From Hirundichthys speculiger (Eukaryota; Chordata; Actinopteri; Beloniformes; Exocoetidae), in assembly GCA_018398805.1 (NCBI GenBank), contig JAGFBZ010001170.1, forward strand, positions 1,947,001-2,011,000: a stretch of 64,000 bases of DNA. Reading direction: 5' to 3'. A program made the position numbers and the translations under genes. Positions 1 through 11,445 of this stretch are shown here, piece after piece (the stretch's first letter is position 1; every line of letters begins with the position of its first letter). A model generated the notes under the pieces. It ran no database searches, was not told the DNA's origin, and saw nothing but the letters and a program-made list of their open reading frames with translations.

Positions 1-660
1 ACGCCACTCTGGCCAGCTAAGAACAGGAAACTGAGGCTATAACTTGCACAAGCTCGATAAAGCTGGAGAGCCAAAGATTGGAAAAAAAAATGTTGCTAGG
101 TCTTACAAACCAACGTTTTTTTTATGGTAGGGTTAGAATTTGGCGTATTTAGCTTAATAACATGGATCCATCCTGTCCTGTAATGACTGTTCAGACTGCT
201 GTTGGTGGTGTAATGGTGTAGGATATACTTTCTTGGCACACTCTACGTCCTTTAGTACCAATCGAGCATCGTTTAAACATTGATGCTGACCATGTCCATT
301 CCTGTCCATACATGGGATGGACAGCGTGCCCATTCTGTAATGGCTACTTACAGCAGGATAAAACAGCATATCGCAAAGTTCAGATCATCTCAGACTGGCT
401 TCTTGAACTTGAGTAAGAGATCACTTCATTCAAATGACCTCCACAGTCTCACCCGGTGAAGCACCTTTGGGATGTTGTGGTTAGAACATTTGCATCATGG
501 ATGTGCAGCTGACAAATCTGCAGCAACTGTGATGCTTTCATGTTCATGTCAACTTAAATCCAAGATCTCTGAGGAATGTTTCCGGCACCCTGTTTATTCT
601 ATAGTGTGAAAATATAAGGCAGTTCTATAGACAAAAGTGGTTCTGACCTGGTACTAGAAC
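1..660 (+). pseudogene. Tc1/mariner-like transposase relic (C-terminal half)
   Basis: This is a decayed copy of a Tc1-like DNA transposon, cut by the left edge of the window. The stretch CAGCTAAGAACAGGAAACTG at 16-35 corresponds to a segment of the better-preserved copy at 14768 onward, so both belong to one family. Downstream, pieces that in intact family members encode the DDE catalytic domain can be followed: the 'catggatccatcctg' block near 161, the 'cagcaggataa' block near 351, 'aaatggcctccacag'-like sequence near 435, and 'gcacctttgggatgt' near 460. Many small indels and stops break the frame, so no functional protein is possible. Open frames on the opposite strand here are chance. The family link is from memory of fish Tc1 consensus sequences. 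Confidence 0.8.
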
Positions 661-934
661 AACTGTGAGTGTATATTGCTGCTTACTGCCTCCTTCTCTT
701 TTTTTAAGCAAAGGTGTAATGAATGAGGACTGTTGGAGTGTTGTTGCTAACATAATGCAAACTGACCAAACCTAAACACGGACATTTTTGGTTTTTGAGG
801 TCTCAAAATTTAACAAATCATTTTCCACCACCTGTGAAAATGGTAAATCGGTTCAGTAAATACGTTGCTCTGGGTCTTTGCAGTTGAATTCATGGAGCTA
901 AAAGAAATTGTTATGTGTGTTTGGTGTCCCTCAG

Positions 935-1073
935 ACCAGCGCGGTGCTGTGCTCAGGAGGTTGTGCTCTGCTGGCAGTCAGCTCCCTGTTGGCCATCATT
1001 ACCGTCTTCTTGCCCAGTGGAGGATGCGAGAGGAGAATCTGCACCCTGGCTGGATACATGCAGATGGCTTCAG
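935..1073 (+). CDS. Internal coding exon, four-helix (LHFPL/PMP22-claudin-like) membrane protein
   Basis: A 139-bp open segment is bounded by a good acceptor (pyrimidine-rich, ending ccctcag at 934) and a good donor (TTCAG/gtcagt from 1074). Read from 935 in phase 0 it gives 46 codons plus one base, so the next exon must begin in phase 1. The peptide starts TSAVLCSGGCALLAVSSLLA, a hydrophobic helix, continues IITVFLPSGGCERRI as a loop, and ends CTLAGYMQMAS, which looks like the start of the next helix. Length and layout match the TM2-loop-TM3 segment of LHFPL-type proteins, which are tetraspan members of the PMP22/claudin superfamily. I cannot name the gene, and I found neither the preceding nor following exon in the window. 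An extended ATG-started frame through this region (865-1149) reads a different frame and is not the coding frame. Confidence 0.6.
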
Positions 1074-1152
1074 GTCAGTAGAGATACGAATACACCCATT
1101 CTTTGTTTTACATTATGAGATAAAGGGCTCTTTTTTCATGAATTGCTAATAG

Positions 1153-1905
1153 ATGGTGACCCAGAATCTTGGCCATCTCTCTTGACCGGTTGGGGGTCCG
1201 AGATGACAGGAAAGACTAACAATTATAATGGCATGTACATACCAGTATACGAGTATACATGTAATCAATGAAGCTATCCCTTAACTATAAACTTCATCAA
1301 AAGGTTTTCAGCCAAACCTTAAAACCTTATAACTGAAGGCTCAGCCTCACGTTCCACTTTGGGAAACTGGGAACCACAGTCTGAGAGGAAAGTTCTCTGT
1401 TGAGAAGATGTGGAACTAAAGGTTCTTTAAGATAAGAGGGAGCTCGTCCTCTAAGAGCTTTATACCGTATGCAAGGAGAAGAATTTTAAATTTGATCCTG
1501 AATTCAGTGGGAAACCAATGAAGCAAGGCTAAGATTGGGAAAATCTCTCTTCAGACCTCTTGCAGCTGTTCAGAGTACTTTTAGGGCAACTTACACGCAA
1601 GGAATTTCAGTAGTCCATTCTTTTAGTAAAGAATGCATGAACTAGTGTTTCTGCATGACTTTAAGATAGGATTTCCCCAATTTTATTAATATTGTGAAGG
1701 TGAAAGACAGCAGATCTAGAAACTTGATATATGTGTGATTTAAAAGACAAGTCCTGGTCGAAAGGAACTCCATGGCTCCATCCAGTAGTACTAGATGTCC
1801 AAGTCATGCCTTCTAGAGTTATTAGTGACTAGACAGACGTGACAACAAGCTCAGTCTTATTAGAGTTTAAAAACAGGGAATTATCCTTTCCCTGCATGTG
1901 GCATT
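1153..1905 (-). pseudogene. LINE (non-LTR retrotransposon) reverse transcriptase relic
   Basis: On the minus strand this resembles the part of a common fish LINE that lies just after the YADD active-site region and continues into the 3' untranslated region. The clearest coding trace is at about 1850-1884, where the complement reads NSLFLNSNKTEL, matching the LLLNSDKTEV-like block that follows the RT active site in L2/CR1-type elements. Toward lower coordinates, 'gaccggttgggggt' at about 1180 matches the 3' UTR of the same family. The polymerase active site lies beyond the break at 1905 and is absent. Stops and indels are frequent. The 3' ends at 14798, 22450, 50909 and 52036 appear to be the same or a close family. 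Clade assignment is tentative. Confidence 0.65.
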
Positions 1906-2322
1906 TTAGTAAGTATAATTACAGATTGAATTTATTGGTGAAATTGTTACTGACAAAGGTGGAACTTTCACAGGGTCTGATTAAATGTGTGTTCAAAGTG
2001 GTAAATTGCTTACAGGCAGACTCTAACTCTTCTCTGTCTGACTCCAGAATCAGATCAATGCTGCTTTGGGAAAATGAGAGCACATCCATGGCAAAACTCG
2101 AATACTGGGCGTCTTTTGTGTGTCTGTGTGTGTATTTATAATCCCGTTCTGTGTGTCTATTGTCGCTACAGTCTAAATAGACGAAATAACAATGCTGAGC
2201 GAGGATCCGTGTCTTTGTTCCGTTTCCAGGTCGACTTTTGTCTAGATAGACGGAGGTTTAGCAGAGAGCCCACAAAGCCCTGAGGAGGGCAGATCAGAAG
2301 AGTGTTTGTTTTCCCACTACTG

Positions 2323-2360
<38 letters not shown>

Positions 2361-2730
2361 TCTAGAGCGAGAGAGCGCTATCAAAGTGGGCTGATAAACT
2401 GTAACGAGCAGATTAAGAACTACGGTTTTCTTTGTGGTGCTGCTTTTGATGACGGGTGTTTTCTGGCAGATTGGGAGAAATGAACTGCTGATGAGACGTT
2501 GCTCATCAACATTCCTCTTGCATCTCACGGAGATGCTCGTTTTGATCCTCTTCTTTTGTTTGCAGTATCTCTGACTAAGGACGTGTCAGCATGTGTGTGA
2601 TGTTGTGTTACTCTACATGCGAGAACCAAGAGTTAACAAGTAAAAAAGTACAAGATCAAATTTTGCTGACTGTTTCTTACTTTAGTTTGGGCTTAAGATT
2701 TGAATTACAATAAAAGTAGAATAGTATTAG
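1906..2730. other. No gene seen; contains a GT microsatellite
   Basis: This stretch between LINE pieces has no recognisable coding exon or transposon. Its one clear feature is the GT run at 2326-2359. Open frames on both strands are short and give no family-like motif. Confidence 0.5.
2326..2359. repeat. (GT)17 microsatellite
   Basis: An uninterrupted GT dinucleotide run of 34 bp, followed by tctctagagcgagagagcg. It is a likely length-polymorphic marker and potential Z-DNA tract. Confidence 0.95.
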
Positions 2731-2797
2731 GCTCTAGCAGATCCCTGTGACCCTAGATAGGACTAAACGGGTATAGATAATGGATGAATGGATGGAT
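2731..2797 (+). mobile_element. LINE-type 3' end fragment ending in GGAT repeats
   Basis: The sequence 'gctctagcag...ccctgtgaccctagatag...gactaa..gggtatagataatgg' followed by atgaatggatggat matches the 3' terminus of a very common fish retroelement whose tail is a GGAT microsatellite. The same 3' end occurs inverted at 6321-6475 and 30721-30830. Only the last ~70 bp remain. Confidence 0.6.
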
Positions 2798-2811
2798 ACC
2801 ATAGTGTATAC

Positions 2812-3250
2812 TAGAGATGCACGACATCGGCATGACCTCTCTATCTGCCAATTCAAATTAAAAATGCCAATGGTCTTATGCCGATATATATTCCAGCCGG
2901 TTTTATGCTGACCGGCTGGAACACACCCACTAGTTTGCTGTTTTTAACTTGGCTGATTTAGCTTCTGCGAGCTCAGAATGATAATTCATATTACTTTATA
3001 TCCATTATTTATTTTTTTTGCCTCTGTGAGCAAAAGCTGCGGTCCACCACGGGCTTCGCCGTTAAGGGACCGGCCGGGTCGCTACATAACTCTGTTTTGA
3101 AGAGGCCTGAAAGGATTTCCCATGAGCAATTCGGCTCGTCAGCCATGTGGCGTTGCCGGTCCGACGTGGAGCTGTTGCCCGACTCGGCTGAAGGCACTCC
3201 AGACTTCAGCTCGGCCAAGAAGCCGAGTGAGCTCTCTGCCAACAGATTTT
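2812..3250. mobile_element. Probable hAT-like DNA transposon fragment
   Basis: The left end TAGAGATGCACGACATCGGC resembles the terminal inverted repeat of a widespread fish hAT-type element (tagagatgcac.gatc.gcat), and scattered 'gccgat' motifs follow. The internal part at 3040-3240 is unusually CpG rich for this window. I find no matching 3' terminus, so the right boundary is a guess and the copy may be truncated. No transposase motif is visible. Confidence 0.45.
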
Positions 3251-3555
3251 GGTTTTTGTTAGCTGGCTAATGATATTAAGTTATGAACAAACATGCTGCT
3301 CTGTTCTGGCAGAGGATAATCACACTAATACAAGTTTCTCCTGTTACCTTTTAAGTTCATCAAAGTGGAAGAATAGATTACAAAATCAAACTTTATTATT
3401 GAACATTTAAAACTATTAAATGTACTGATAATTTGCTGCAAAGCCTGGCGACAAAAAATTACAGTTGCTTGTTGTCATAGGAACGCAGGGCATTTGCAGC
3501 ATTAATGCTCTCCTGGTTTTATATTTTTTGCTCTGGGAAATAGTAACTGTCTATT

Positions 3556-4590
3556 CATCCATCCATCCATCCATCCAACCATCCATTCATCCATCTAGTC
3601 ATCCATCTAGTCATCCAACCATCCATCATCCATCCATCCATCCATCCATCATCGTCATCCATCCATCCATCCATCCATCCATCATCCATCCATCCATCCA
3701 TCCATCCATCCATCCATCCATCCATCCATCCATCCATCCATCATCCATCCATCCATCCATCCATCCATCCATCCATCCATCCAGTCATCCATCCATCCAT
3801 CCATCCATCCATCCATCCATTCCATCCATCCATCCAGTCATCCATCCATCCATCCATCCATCCATCCATCCATCCATCCATCCATCATCCATCCATCCAT
3901 CCATCCATCCATCCATCCATCCATCCATCCATCCATCCATCCATCCATCCATCCATCCATCCATCCATCCAGTCATCCATCCATCCATCCATCTATTCGG
4001 CCATCCATCCATCCATCCATCCAGCCATCCATCCATCCATCCAACCATCCATCATCCATCTAGTCATCCATCCATCCATCCATCCATCCGGCCATCCATC
4101 CATCCATCCATCCATCCATCCATCCAACCATCCATTCATCCATCTAGTCATCCATCCATCCATCCATCCATCCATCCATCCATCCATCCATCCATCCATC
4201 CATCCATCCATCCATCCATCCATCCATCCATCCATCCATCCATCCATCATCCATCCATCCATCCATCCATCCATCCATCCATCCATCCATCCATCCATCC
4301 ATCCATCCATCCATCCAGCCATCCATCCATCCATCCATCCATCCAACCATCCATTCATCCATCTAGTCATCCATCCATCCATCCATCTATTCGGCCATCC
4401 ATCCATCCAGCCATCCAGCCATCCATCCATCCATCCAACCATCCATTCATCCATCTAGTCATCCATCCATCCATCCATCTATCCGGCCATCCATCCATCC
4501 ATCCATCCATCCATCCATCCATCCATCCATCCATCCAGCCATCCATTCTTCCATCCATCCATCCATCCATCCATCTATCCATCCATCCAT
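3556..4590. repeat. (ATCC)n tetranucleotide array, 1.03 kb
   Basis: About a kilobase of near-perfect ATCC units. Recurrent interruptions (atctagtc, atccaacc, atctattcggcc, atcatcc, ccagtc) recur in a semi-regular order, so the array has a higher-order structure formed by segmental duplication of blocks. The six open frames it creates, reading HPSI or MDGW repeats, are trivial consequences of the repeat and are not genes. Arrays like this are often collapsed or expanded in assemblies. Confidence 0.97.
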
Positions 4591-6320
4591 ACACGCTTCA
4601 TCATATTTAGGTTCACACATGTTCATTCATCATGGTTCGATGCCGTGTGGATCAGTTCAGCATCTTGTATGCAGCAGTAGGGCCAGAAGCAGAAGAAAGA
4701 CACCTGCCTCTGTTTTGTTTGTGATATCAACTCTTGATTTGACCTCATTTTCCTTTTTCATAGTAGGTTTTGCATACACACTACCACACACACATGCACA
4801 CATCCAAGGTTGCACGGGGTCAAAGCAGGAAAAGTCTTTTTAAAGGTGCAACTGCCCAGCTCCTTCCCTTCTCAGACCTGCAGTCTCGTGGGTGCAGTCC
4901 AAAATTAGATGTGAACTCCATCCAGTGATTGGGCTGCTGCGCCGACAAATGCTGCTGCCATCAATGTTTTACGCTTCGAGCGCGGGAGGCAGAACATTTC
5001 TGTGTGCTACGGCAGGGAGCTTTTTCTCCCGTCATGCATATTTCACTGGCCTGTGCTTTTTATTGGTCAGGATCTGTTGGATTGCCTGCTTCTTTGGCTG
5101 TGGGCTGTCGGTTATACACAACTTTCTGTGCACACTCTCCTCACACACAAAGACACATCCACTTAACATTATATTTTACATGCAATTATTGCAGCAGTCC
5201 AGTTTTAAGTAACAGTAACCTTCCCTTCACACTGGATCTATCGTTTTATGTTTGGGGTTTGCTGTGCTGCAACAGCCTCTCACACTGCACTTATCCTTTC
5301 AGGGCTGAAGACATGTCACACTCGGATGAGTGCAGGAAGCACTTACTTCACGCACAACCCTAATCTCAGCTGTTTTCTTGCAGGGCATAGTCCTATTACC
5401 ATACGGAGAACATTTACATTATGCAATTACATGAAAACGTGCAGGAGATTTTAATTGCAACGTTGCCCGCCCATTGTTTTCTCTCTTTATTGATTTGCCC
5501 TCAAGTGAGTAGTATTCCAGTTCAAAAATTATTTTTGTGCTCGAATGTTTCTTTGGGAGATTCATGGGTTTCGTACTTGAAAGAAAACCGCCTAAAGGCT
5601 TGTTTTTCTGTTCTGAAAGAAACATCAACCAGAGATTTTTTTTTTTTCCTTCTTACTCATGCGGTTTGAGATGTTTGCGTTGCCCCATCTGGAGTAGCGG
5701 CAGCAGCTTGTGGTGTTTCATTGTTACATGCTGAGATGAAAGGGAAGCAATGACACTCCGAGTTAAATGGGGAACCACCAAATCTGGTTTTACTCATAAG
5801 GCTTGTTTTGGCAGCACTAAGAGGTTTTTGATATTTAAGAAATTTGTGAATCTTAATTATCCAGGAGTATATTCCCTAATATCTGTAGAAGTAGAAGCTG
5901 TAGAAGCTTCTTATTTGATGTTAGAAAACTGTCCTAAGTTATTTGTGTACTTCAATCTGTACTACATTCCAAAAACATTCACTGGCTTTACAACTTTTCA
6001 GTCCAACTTTTCTAACTTGCAACTGCTTTGAACAAAGCAAACTTCCTGAGGCTGAAAAATACAAATCATAATACAGAGAGTCACTCCATATGTTGCAGCT
6101 AGACACAGCTAGACCGACCATGCATGCAAGTTGGTTAAATCATATTCTTTGGCTAAAAAGCATCCTGCATAAAGGGATAAGATCAGGATCAACGTTGGTC
6201 CGGTTTCCCAAGGGAAGATACCTGTTTTGTCTATTTTGGCTGGAGATGTTGCTTATACAATTGTTTTAAAAGGTTGTGTACTTGAGCCTCTGTATTTGTG
6301 ATTTACCACCAAGCCAAGCA
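4591..6320. other. No gene seen
   Basis: I see no splice-bounded open exon, repeat terminus or structured RNA here. Several 60-140 codon open frames overlap each other in different frames between 4890 and 5740 without any recognisable motif. Confidence 0.4.
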
Positions 6321-6475
6321 TTATTCCATCCATTTTCTCTACTCACCCATCATCTACACCTGCTTCTCCCCATTCAGTCTGACATACATAGACTGGTAGG
6401 GTGGTGTACACCACATTAGCAAACTGGTGGTGTACACCCTACCAGTGCCACCAATCCATCACAAGACCCCAAACA
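6321..6475 (-). mobile_element. LINE-type 3' end fragment, rearranged
   Basis: The segment begins with 'ccatccattttct', passes through 'gcttctccccattcag', and contains two copies of 'ggtggtgtacacc' in a region that in the parent repeat reads 'tacaccctggacaggt..ccagtccatcac'. It is the inverted form of the 3' end at 2731-2797. A foreign stretch, accacattagcaaactggt at 6410-6428, interrupts it and recurs at 6995-7013. Confidence 0.5.
6392..6446. repeat. Imperfect inverted repeat
   Basis: ACTGGTAGGGTGGTGTACACC at 6392-6412 pairs, with a small bulge, with GGTGTACACCCTACCAGT ending at 6446. The two arms flank the filler-like sequence acattagcaaact. It could fold as a hairpin of about 20 base pairs. 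Confidence 0.7.
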
Positions 6476-9400
6476 AGAAGAAAATAACCAGTATTCTCTG
6501 CTGGTGGTGTGTTTGCTGCTCAAATGAACTGCAATACTTGGCAGGAAGAGTGGTGTTAGTTTTCATTAAATCAAAATGCTTAGATATAAAAATCATAATG
6601 AAGACATTAAATATTTCAGTTATCATGCAGCTATGGACAAAAATAAAAACACTAAAACGAAACACCAACAGGCGATGGAGTCACTCCAGCTATAACAAAC
6701 TGTAGCCTTTTAGTCTGTTATCTTGTCTTGATAAACTAGTCTCTGATTCATACATTACATACATTTCTATGGAAACATCTGAATTTTCTTTTTGTGGACT
6801 TTAAAGGCATATATTTGAGCTGTGAGTAGCTAAAGAAAAAAGTTAGTTGAATAAATTTCAGCCACGCTTGTTACATTTAGTGGCCCTCTGTGGTGCACTG
6901 TGGATCCATCACTGGCCCCCGAAGGATTTAAGCGTTAACATGCTAATATATGCTAATTTGATCATAATTAGTTGGAAAAGATGATAAATATTCTACCACA
7001 TTAGCAAACTGGTATTAATTTTTATTTCAGATGATGCTGTGCGGATAGGGTATGAGGGGAAGCGGTATCTGACAGTTGTTGCTGTCTCAGCATGTATTTT
7101 GTGAAGCAAGTATTTTCAGTTTTAATCCTTTTTTTAAACCCGTTAATTTATCTTGCAACTTCTGCTTCATCTTTTACGCTGGGCCCTCGTGTGTTTTTGC
7201 AGCAGGGCAAGGTATATGCACCTACTGTACATCAATAACAGTCCGTATTCTTCTGTTCTGTTCAGATATCACAGCACATTACTGTATCTCAGCCTCAGGA
7301 CCGGACTTGAATTAAAATCTTGACATTTTGGCTCCAGTTTCCTTTGAAGCAGTGAATTCTGCAGGTACAGCAGAATGAACGAAAAGGCCTCTTAGAAGGG
7401 AAGTTATCATTTGGTCCGTGCACCAGCTTTTGGGTGAACAAGGTTTCTCATTTAGAGCTAAACTCCGCGCTGTACCTGGAGAGTATTTTCTTCTCAGATG
7501 CCCCTTGCGAGACTGTGCTTCCTTATCTCCTTCCTCATCAGGTAGAGTCCCTCTGTATTCTTTATTTTTTTAACCTCAAATGTGGCTCTGCTTGGGAAAG
7601 AAAAGGTTTCCTGTCTGCTCCCTGTACACACTCACGCATCAAGTTGTGTGAATTTCAATCCGGGCCTGCTGTGTCAGCGTTCCCTTGGGCGAAGCTGCTA
7701 TGCAGATGTCCTCCGAAGCATGGAGATGAAAACAGGAATCCGCTTTGATCAAAGCACTTGCTGCGTTATTTCAGTGCTACTGTTACTGTCAGAGCCCATA
7801 TGGTACCTGTGCTATGTGTCAATCAGCCCTCCAGTAGAGAGGAATACATTTTCCATATCAGGCAGACTCCATTAGCAAAATATGTACCTCCAGCAATTAG
7901 TTTACGCTTAGTGAGTTTTTCTTTGCGAAGCAACGTCTCTCATGTCACTACCAGTAATGTAAGAGCTCTTTCCTGGGGAGCAAATGTCATTAAAAGTGTT
8001 GTTTGTTTATCCCTGCCATCACTGAAATCTTCCTAGCTGCCTTCAGGACCAAAATGTAGTCATTCCTGTCAACTTTTCTACATTTTTCTGCGATGGGAGC
8101 ACATTCTTCAAGGAAAGCTCTTTTGCAATTTTTTTTCATTTTTGGGCAGAAATATTCTGCTGCTGCCTTCTAATTTATTTTGTCTGTATGAGAATCTGTG
8201 CACTCCACCCACAGTCCTTTTTCTAAAAAATAATATTTCTGACTTCCATCTAACTTTTTATTTCATCTTTTTCTCCGAACTGCTGTCTTCTTTATAAGTA
8301 TTGTTCAAAAGAAATAACCTAATCGCAAGCAGGACCCTCAAGACTTGTATTGTTTGTTTTCTGGCAGGCGCTCATATTTCATTCAGCTTCATCAGTGGGC
8401 CCCGCTGTAGGCTCCAAAAACTACATTTATGCAGTAAAAAGTTTTTCACCGTCTAATCTTCACTGATCTGCAGAGGAATCAGAGTCAGAAAAGTCGATTA
8501 AGCTTTTGCACACACTGCTTTGTGTTTTGTGGCTGTTTGAGGATGTGTGCTGACAGAATGTGACCCAGTTTAGATGCAGTGTGATGCAGACACTATAACC
8601 CCCCCTTCACCTGCAACACACAGCACGGTGACAATAGACATTAATCATACGTATGTTGGCCTTGTCAGTTGAAGTGTGCATGTGTGCCTGAGTGTCACAT
8701 AATCAGAACTGCTGTTTCTCCTGGCAGTAATATGATTGTCACTCTTTCTGATTCCTGCACATACATGGACACGCACGCACAGTGATCGGTCTGCAGTTAA
8801 TTACACACGATGGCCAGATTTACACTGAATTTAATATTCTGAAGACACACTCAACAGCTAGTTCATTTAACAAAGCTTTAGAAATGTAGAACACATTTAA
8901 TTCAGTGAAAAAAAATGGCTGCTATATTACAGCATATGTCACAATTACAAATGCACCCATAAGGATAAACTGGGCCTAATGTCTACTTATGACAGCCCGT
9001 GTGCATTTGTATATTTGTGTATGCTGCGTTGGCTCATTGGTCTCATCTGATGTCTGCTGTAATTATGAACACAGCATCACTTGGCTCTGCTTGTCCACTG
9101 ATACATTACCCACAAAAACCACAGTAATTGGTCCACTAGTCAATTAGAGCCAGACTGTAATTGAGACTGAACTTTCATCCTATCCAGTTCATCAGTTTTC
9201 TTTTAATTTACAGGAAAGGTCTCCTATAGACTTTGTGCAAGGCCAGTCTTCTTAGATCAGCTTTTTTTAATCAGTCTTTAATATTGCCTTTTTAAAACCA
9301 CGTCTGTGCTATAAAATGTTCCTCATGTGTGAAGAGGCAAGAAAATTTGTGTGTTGGAGATTTTTCTCTCAATATTAATGTTCTTAATTATTAATTACCC

Positions 9401-9483
9401 TTGCAAACACACGTATTTCCGCGCATACACACAACCTTGCATGGGACGTTTATCAGGACATTTGGCCAGAGATTAGAGAAGAG
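6476..9483. other. No gene seen
   Basis: This 3-kb block shows no transposon termini and no convincing exon. It is moderately AT rich, with a few longer pyrimidine stretches (for example 8090-8290). Relative freedom from repeats makes it a candidate for conserved noncoding sequence, but that needs comparison with other fish. Confidence 0.35.
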
Positions 9484-10252
9484 GAACCAAATGCAGGAGA
9501 CGAGGAAACAAAGTCCTTCATTTAACAAAAACTCGACTCACTGCTGGATATCAAAAAAAACAAAAAAAAGGCACTAGATAAGCTGGCAAGAGAAACAGGA
9601 GTGAAACCTGGAAAGGAGGAAAGACAGGATGATGGGCATTTGAAAAAACAGCAACAGTTCAATGCAGTATAAATTCTGTACTCCATACTGGTTATTAGTT
9701 CCTGCATTTGTAAGTATTATGTAACTACAAAAGGGGAAACCTACCATTGAATGTGAGTCCTGTCCCCTTACACGTGATATCCCACAGTAGTGGGGTTGCC
9801 CTGTTGTGATTATGTTATGGCATGACGTGACCATTGTTGGTGAAGTGGCCAGCTCTGCTTTGGAATACAGTGTATGAGACACTGTTGTATGAAATCAGGG
9901 AAGGCAGAGATTAAAAGAGGGTCAGAATAAAAAAAAATAATAGAACAAAGACATGACAGAAAAAAACACAAGAAACCCTGATGAAAGCATTAAAAAAAAA
10001 AAGAACAAGTTCAGTATCCAGCCTGGTGGATGGAGATGGCCTGGAGGATGAACCAGACAAAAAGAAAAGGAGAGGTGTGAAGTAGTCTTGAAAGGTGCCT
10101 GAGCAGAGGTGATTGGGAGACCAGTGGGACAGGAGATCAGCAGGATCAGGCAGGGAAACAATCTAAATAAGGCCCAGTTACAGGGACTGGAGCAGAGTCA
10201 GGCCCAGCGGCTCAGGCTTAGGCAGAGACAGGTACAGGTGCAAAAACTGGGA

Positions 10253-10410
10253 TGGAGGGGCTGCTGGGTAGCTCAGTGGTTTAGGCAGGTGGCCCATGTA
10301 CTGAGGCTGCAGTCGTCCTGCAGCGGTTGCAGGTTCAGCTCTCGGTCTGCAGCACTTAGCTGTGTGTCAAGAAAATATTAAAAATGAAAAAAAAAATATA
10401 TATATAGAGA
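10253..10410 (+). mobile_element. tRNA-derived SINE with 11-bp target duplication
   Basis: An RNA polymerase III promoter is visible: A box TAGCTCAGTGG at 10269-10279 and a degenerate B box GGTTCAGCTCT at 10332-10342. The element ends in an A-rich then TA-rich tail (10382-10408). It is flanked by aaaaactggga (10242-10252) and aaaaactgcga (10411-10421), a direct repeat with one mismatch that fits target-primed insertion. At 158 bp it is a short SINE. It lies inside the repeat at 9484-11445 and is therefore younger than it. Confidence 0.75.
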
Positions 10411-10561
10411 AAAAACTGCGAGGGAGACTGAGATAGAGACTGTCAGAGATAACTGCAGGGACCTTGTCAGGAACAATGACAACAACAGCGACTTAAGGAA
10501 CGACAGACACAAGAAAAACGCAGAGACGGGTCTGCAGCTGGACAAGAGTCAACATCTGGGG

Positions 10562-11189
10562 TAGTGCTGGGCGATATGGAAAAATCATATATCACGATAT
10601 GGACTATTTTATATCACGATAACGATATATATCACGATATACCATAATAAAGTATGTTTTCAGTTATTCTCTGAAAAGTTTGACAAAAATTTCATTGCTT
10701 ACTTTTCAACTTTATTTTGAAAAGACATTTAGCTGAACTGTCACAAACATACATTTTAGTGCAGCAAAAACAGGTAAGTACAGAGGTACAGTAGCTTTCA
10801 CAATTTTTTTAAACAGTTTCTGAGAGGAAAAACACATTTTTGCACTGAAATTCAGCTATAAAAAATAAACACAAATTATTTTTCAACTTTCTGAAATCTG
10901 TAACCTTGTAGTGCAAAGATTGCAAACCAATAAAAAGTGTCTAAAGTAAACATCAGGGTTGAAGAGAACTCTGTTTAAGGCATTAACCATGAATAAAAGT
11001 GCAAACATAAAAGGCTACTTTGTAGAAGTAGATATGATTCTATCAAATTTATTGTTGCAGGTTATTTAATATTTGCTGTAATAATTGATAAAATTAGGTT
11101 AGAAACGATAGAAACGATAGAAGAGAAATGGCACGATACACACTTTTATATTGTCCCCACGATATGTATCGTCATATTGCCCAGCACTA
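10562..11189. mobile_element. hAT-like non-autonomous element with 8-bp target duplication
   Basis: The 17-bp ends are inverted: TAGTGCTGGGCGATATG on the left and CATATTGCCCAGCACTA on the right, one mismatch. The flanks atctgggg (10554-10561) and atctggag (11190-11197) form an 8-bp duplication with one mismatch, diagnostic of hAT elements. Both subterminal regions are rich in cgata/atcg motifs (atatcacgatat near 10590 and 10630; cgataga near 11107). The 628-bp interior has no transposase frame, so the copy would have depended on an enzyme supplied elsewhere. Confidence 0.85.
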
Positions 11190-11445
11190 ATCTGGAGCTC
11201 AAGTCAGGGAATGCTGTTAGCACTAAGTCAAGGAGTGAAACAGGGACTGAGTGAAGGTGGAGCTGGATCTCGGTCTAAAGACCGGTCTGCTTCAGGGACC
11301 ACAGCTGAGATGGATCAAGGGACTGGGGCAGCTGCTGGAGAAAGAGCTGAGGAGGGAGGTAGAACTGGGCCAGACTCAAGAACAGAAACAGAGTCAGGAT
11401 CAGAAACTTGTTTGAGCACCCATAATCAGGTGAGAGGCACCTGTC

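Larger units (their letters stand above)
9484..11445. mobile_element. Interspersed repeat of unassigned class, split by nested insertions
   Basis: Left part 9484-10561 and right part 11190-11445 are separated by a hAT-like insertion; a SINE lies inside the left part. The start, 'ccaaatgcaggag' followed by 'tttaac', is shared with the repeats at 31995 and 52164, and the body has the same CAGG/GGGACTGG-rich low-complexity style (cagggactg, ggcccag, gagacagg). I recognise the pattern as a common fish repeat but not its superfamily. No protein motif is visible. Confidence 0.45.

Noticed and set aside
154..369. Minus-strand open frame of 71 codons
   Set aside because: Shadow of the plus-strand Tc1 transposase relic.
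3556..4590. CRISPR-like or satellite array
   Set aside because: Units are 4 bp without spacers of constant length; eukaryotic microsatellite.
3465..4610. Long open frames reading HPSIHPSI or MDGWMDGW
   Set aside because: They are the three-frame readout of a tetranucleotide array whose length and phase keep the frame open; no start context, domain or non-repeat coding part.
10260..10345. tRNA gene on the plus strand
   Set aside because: Degenerate B box, A/TA tail and target duplication show a SINE.
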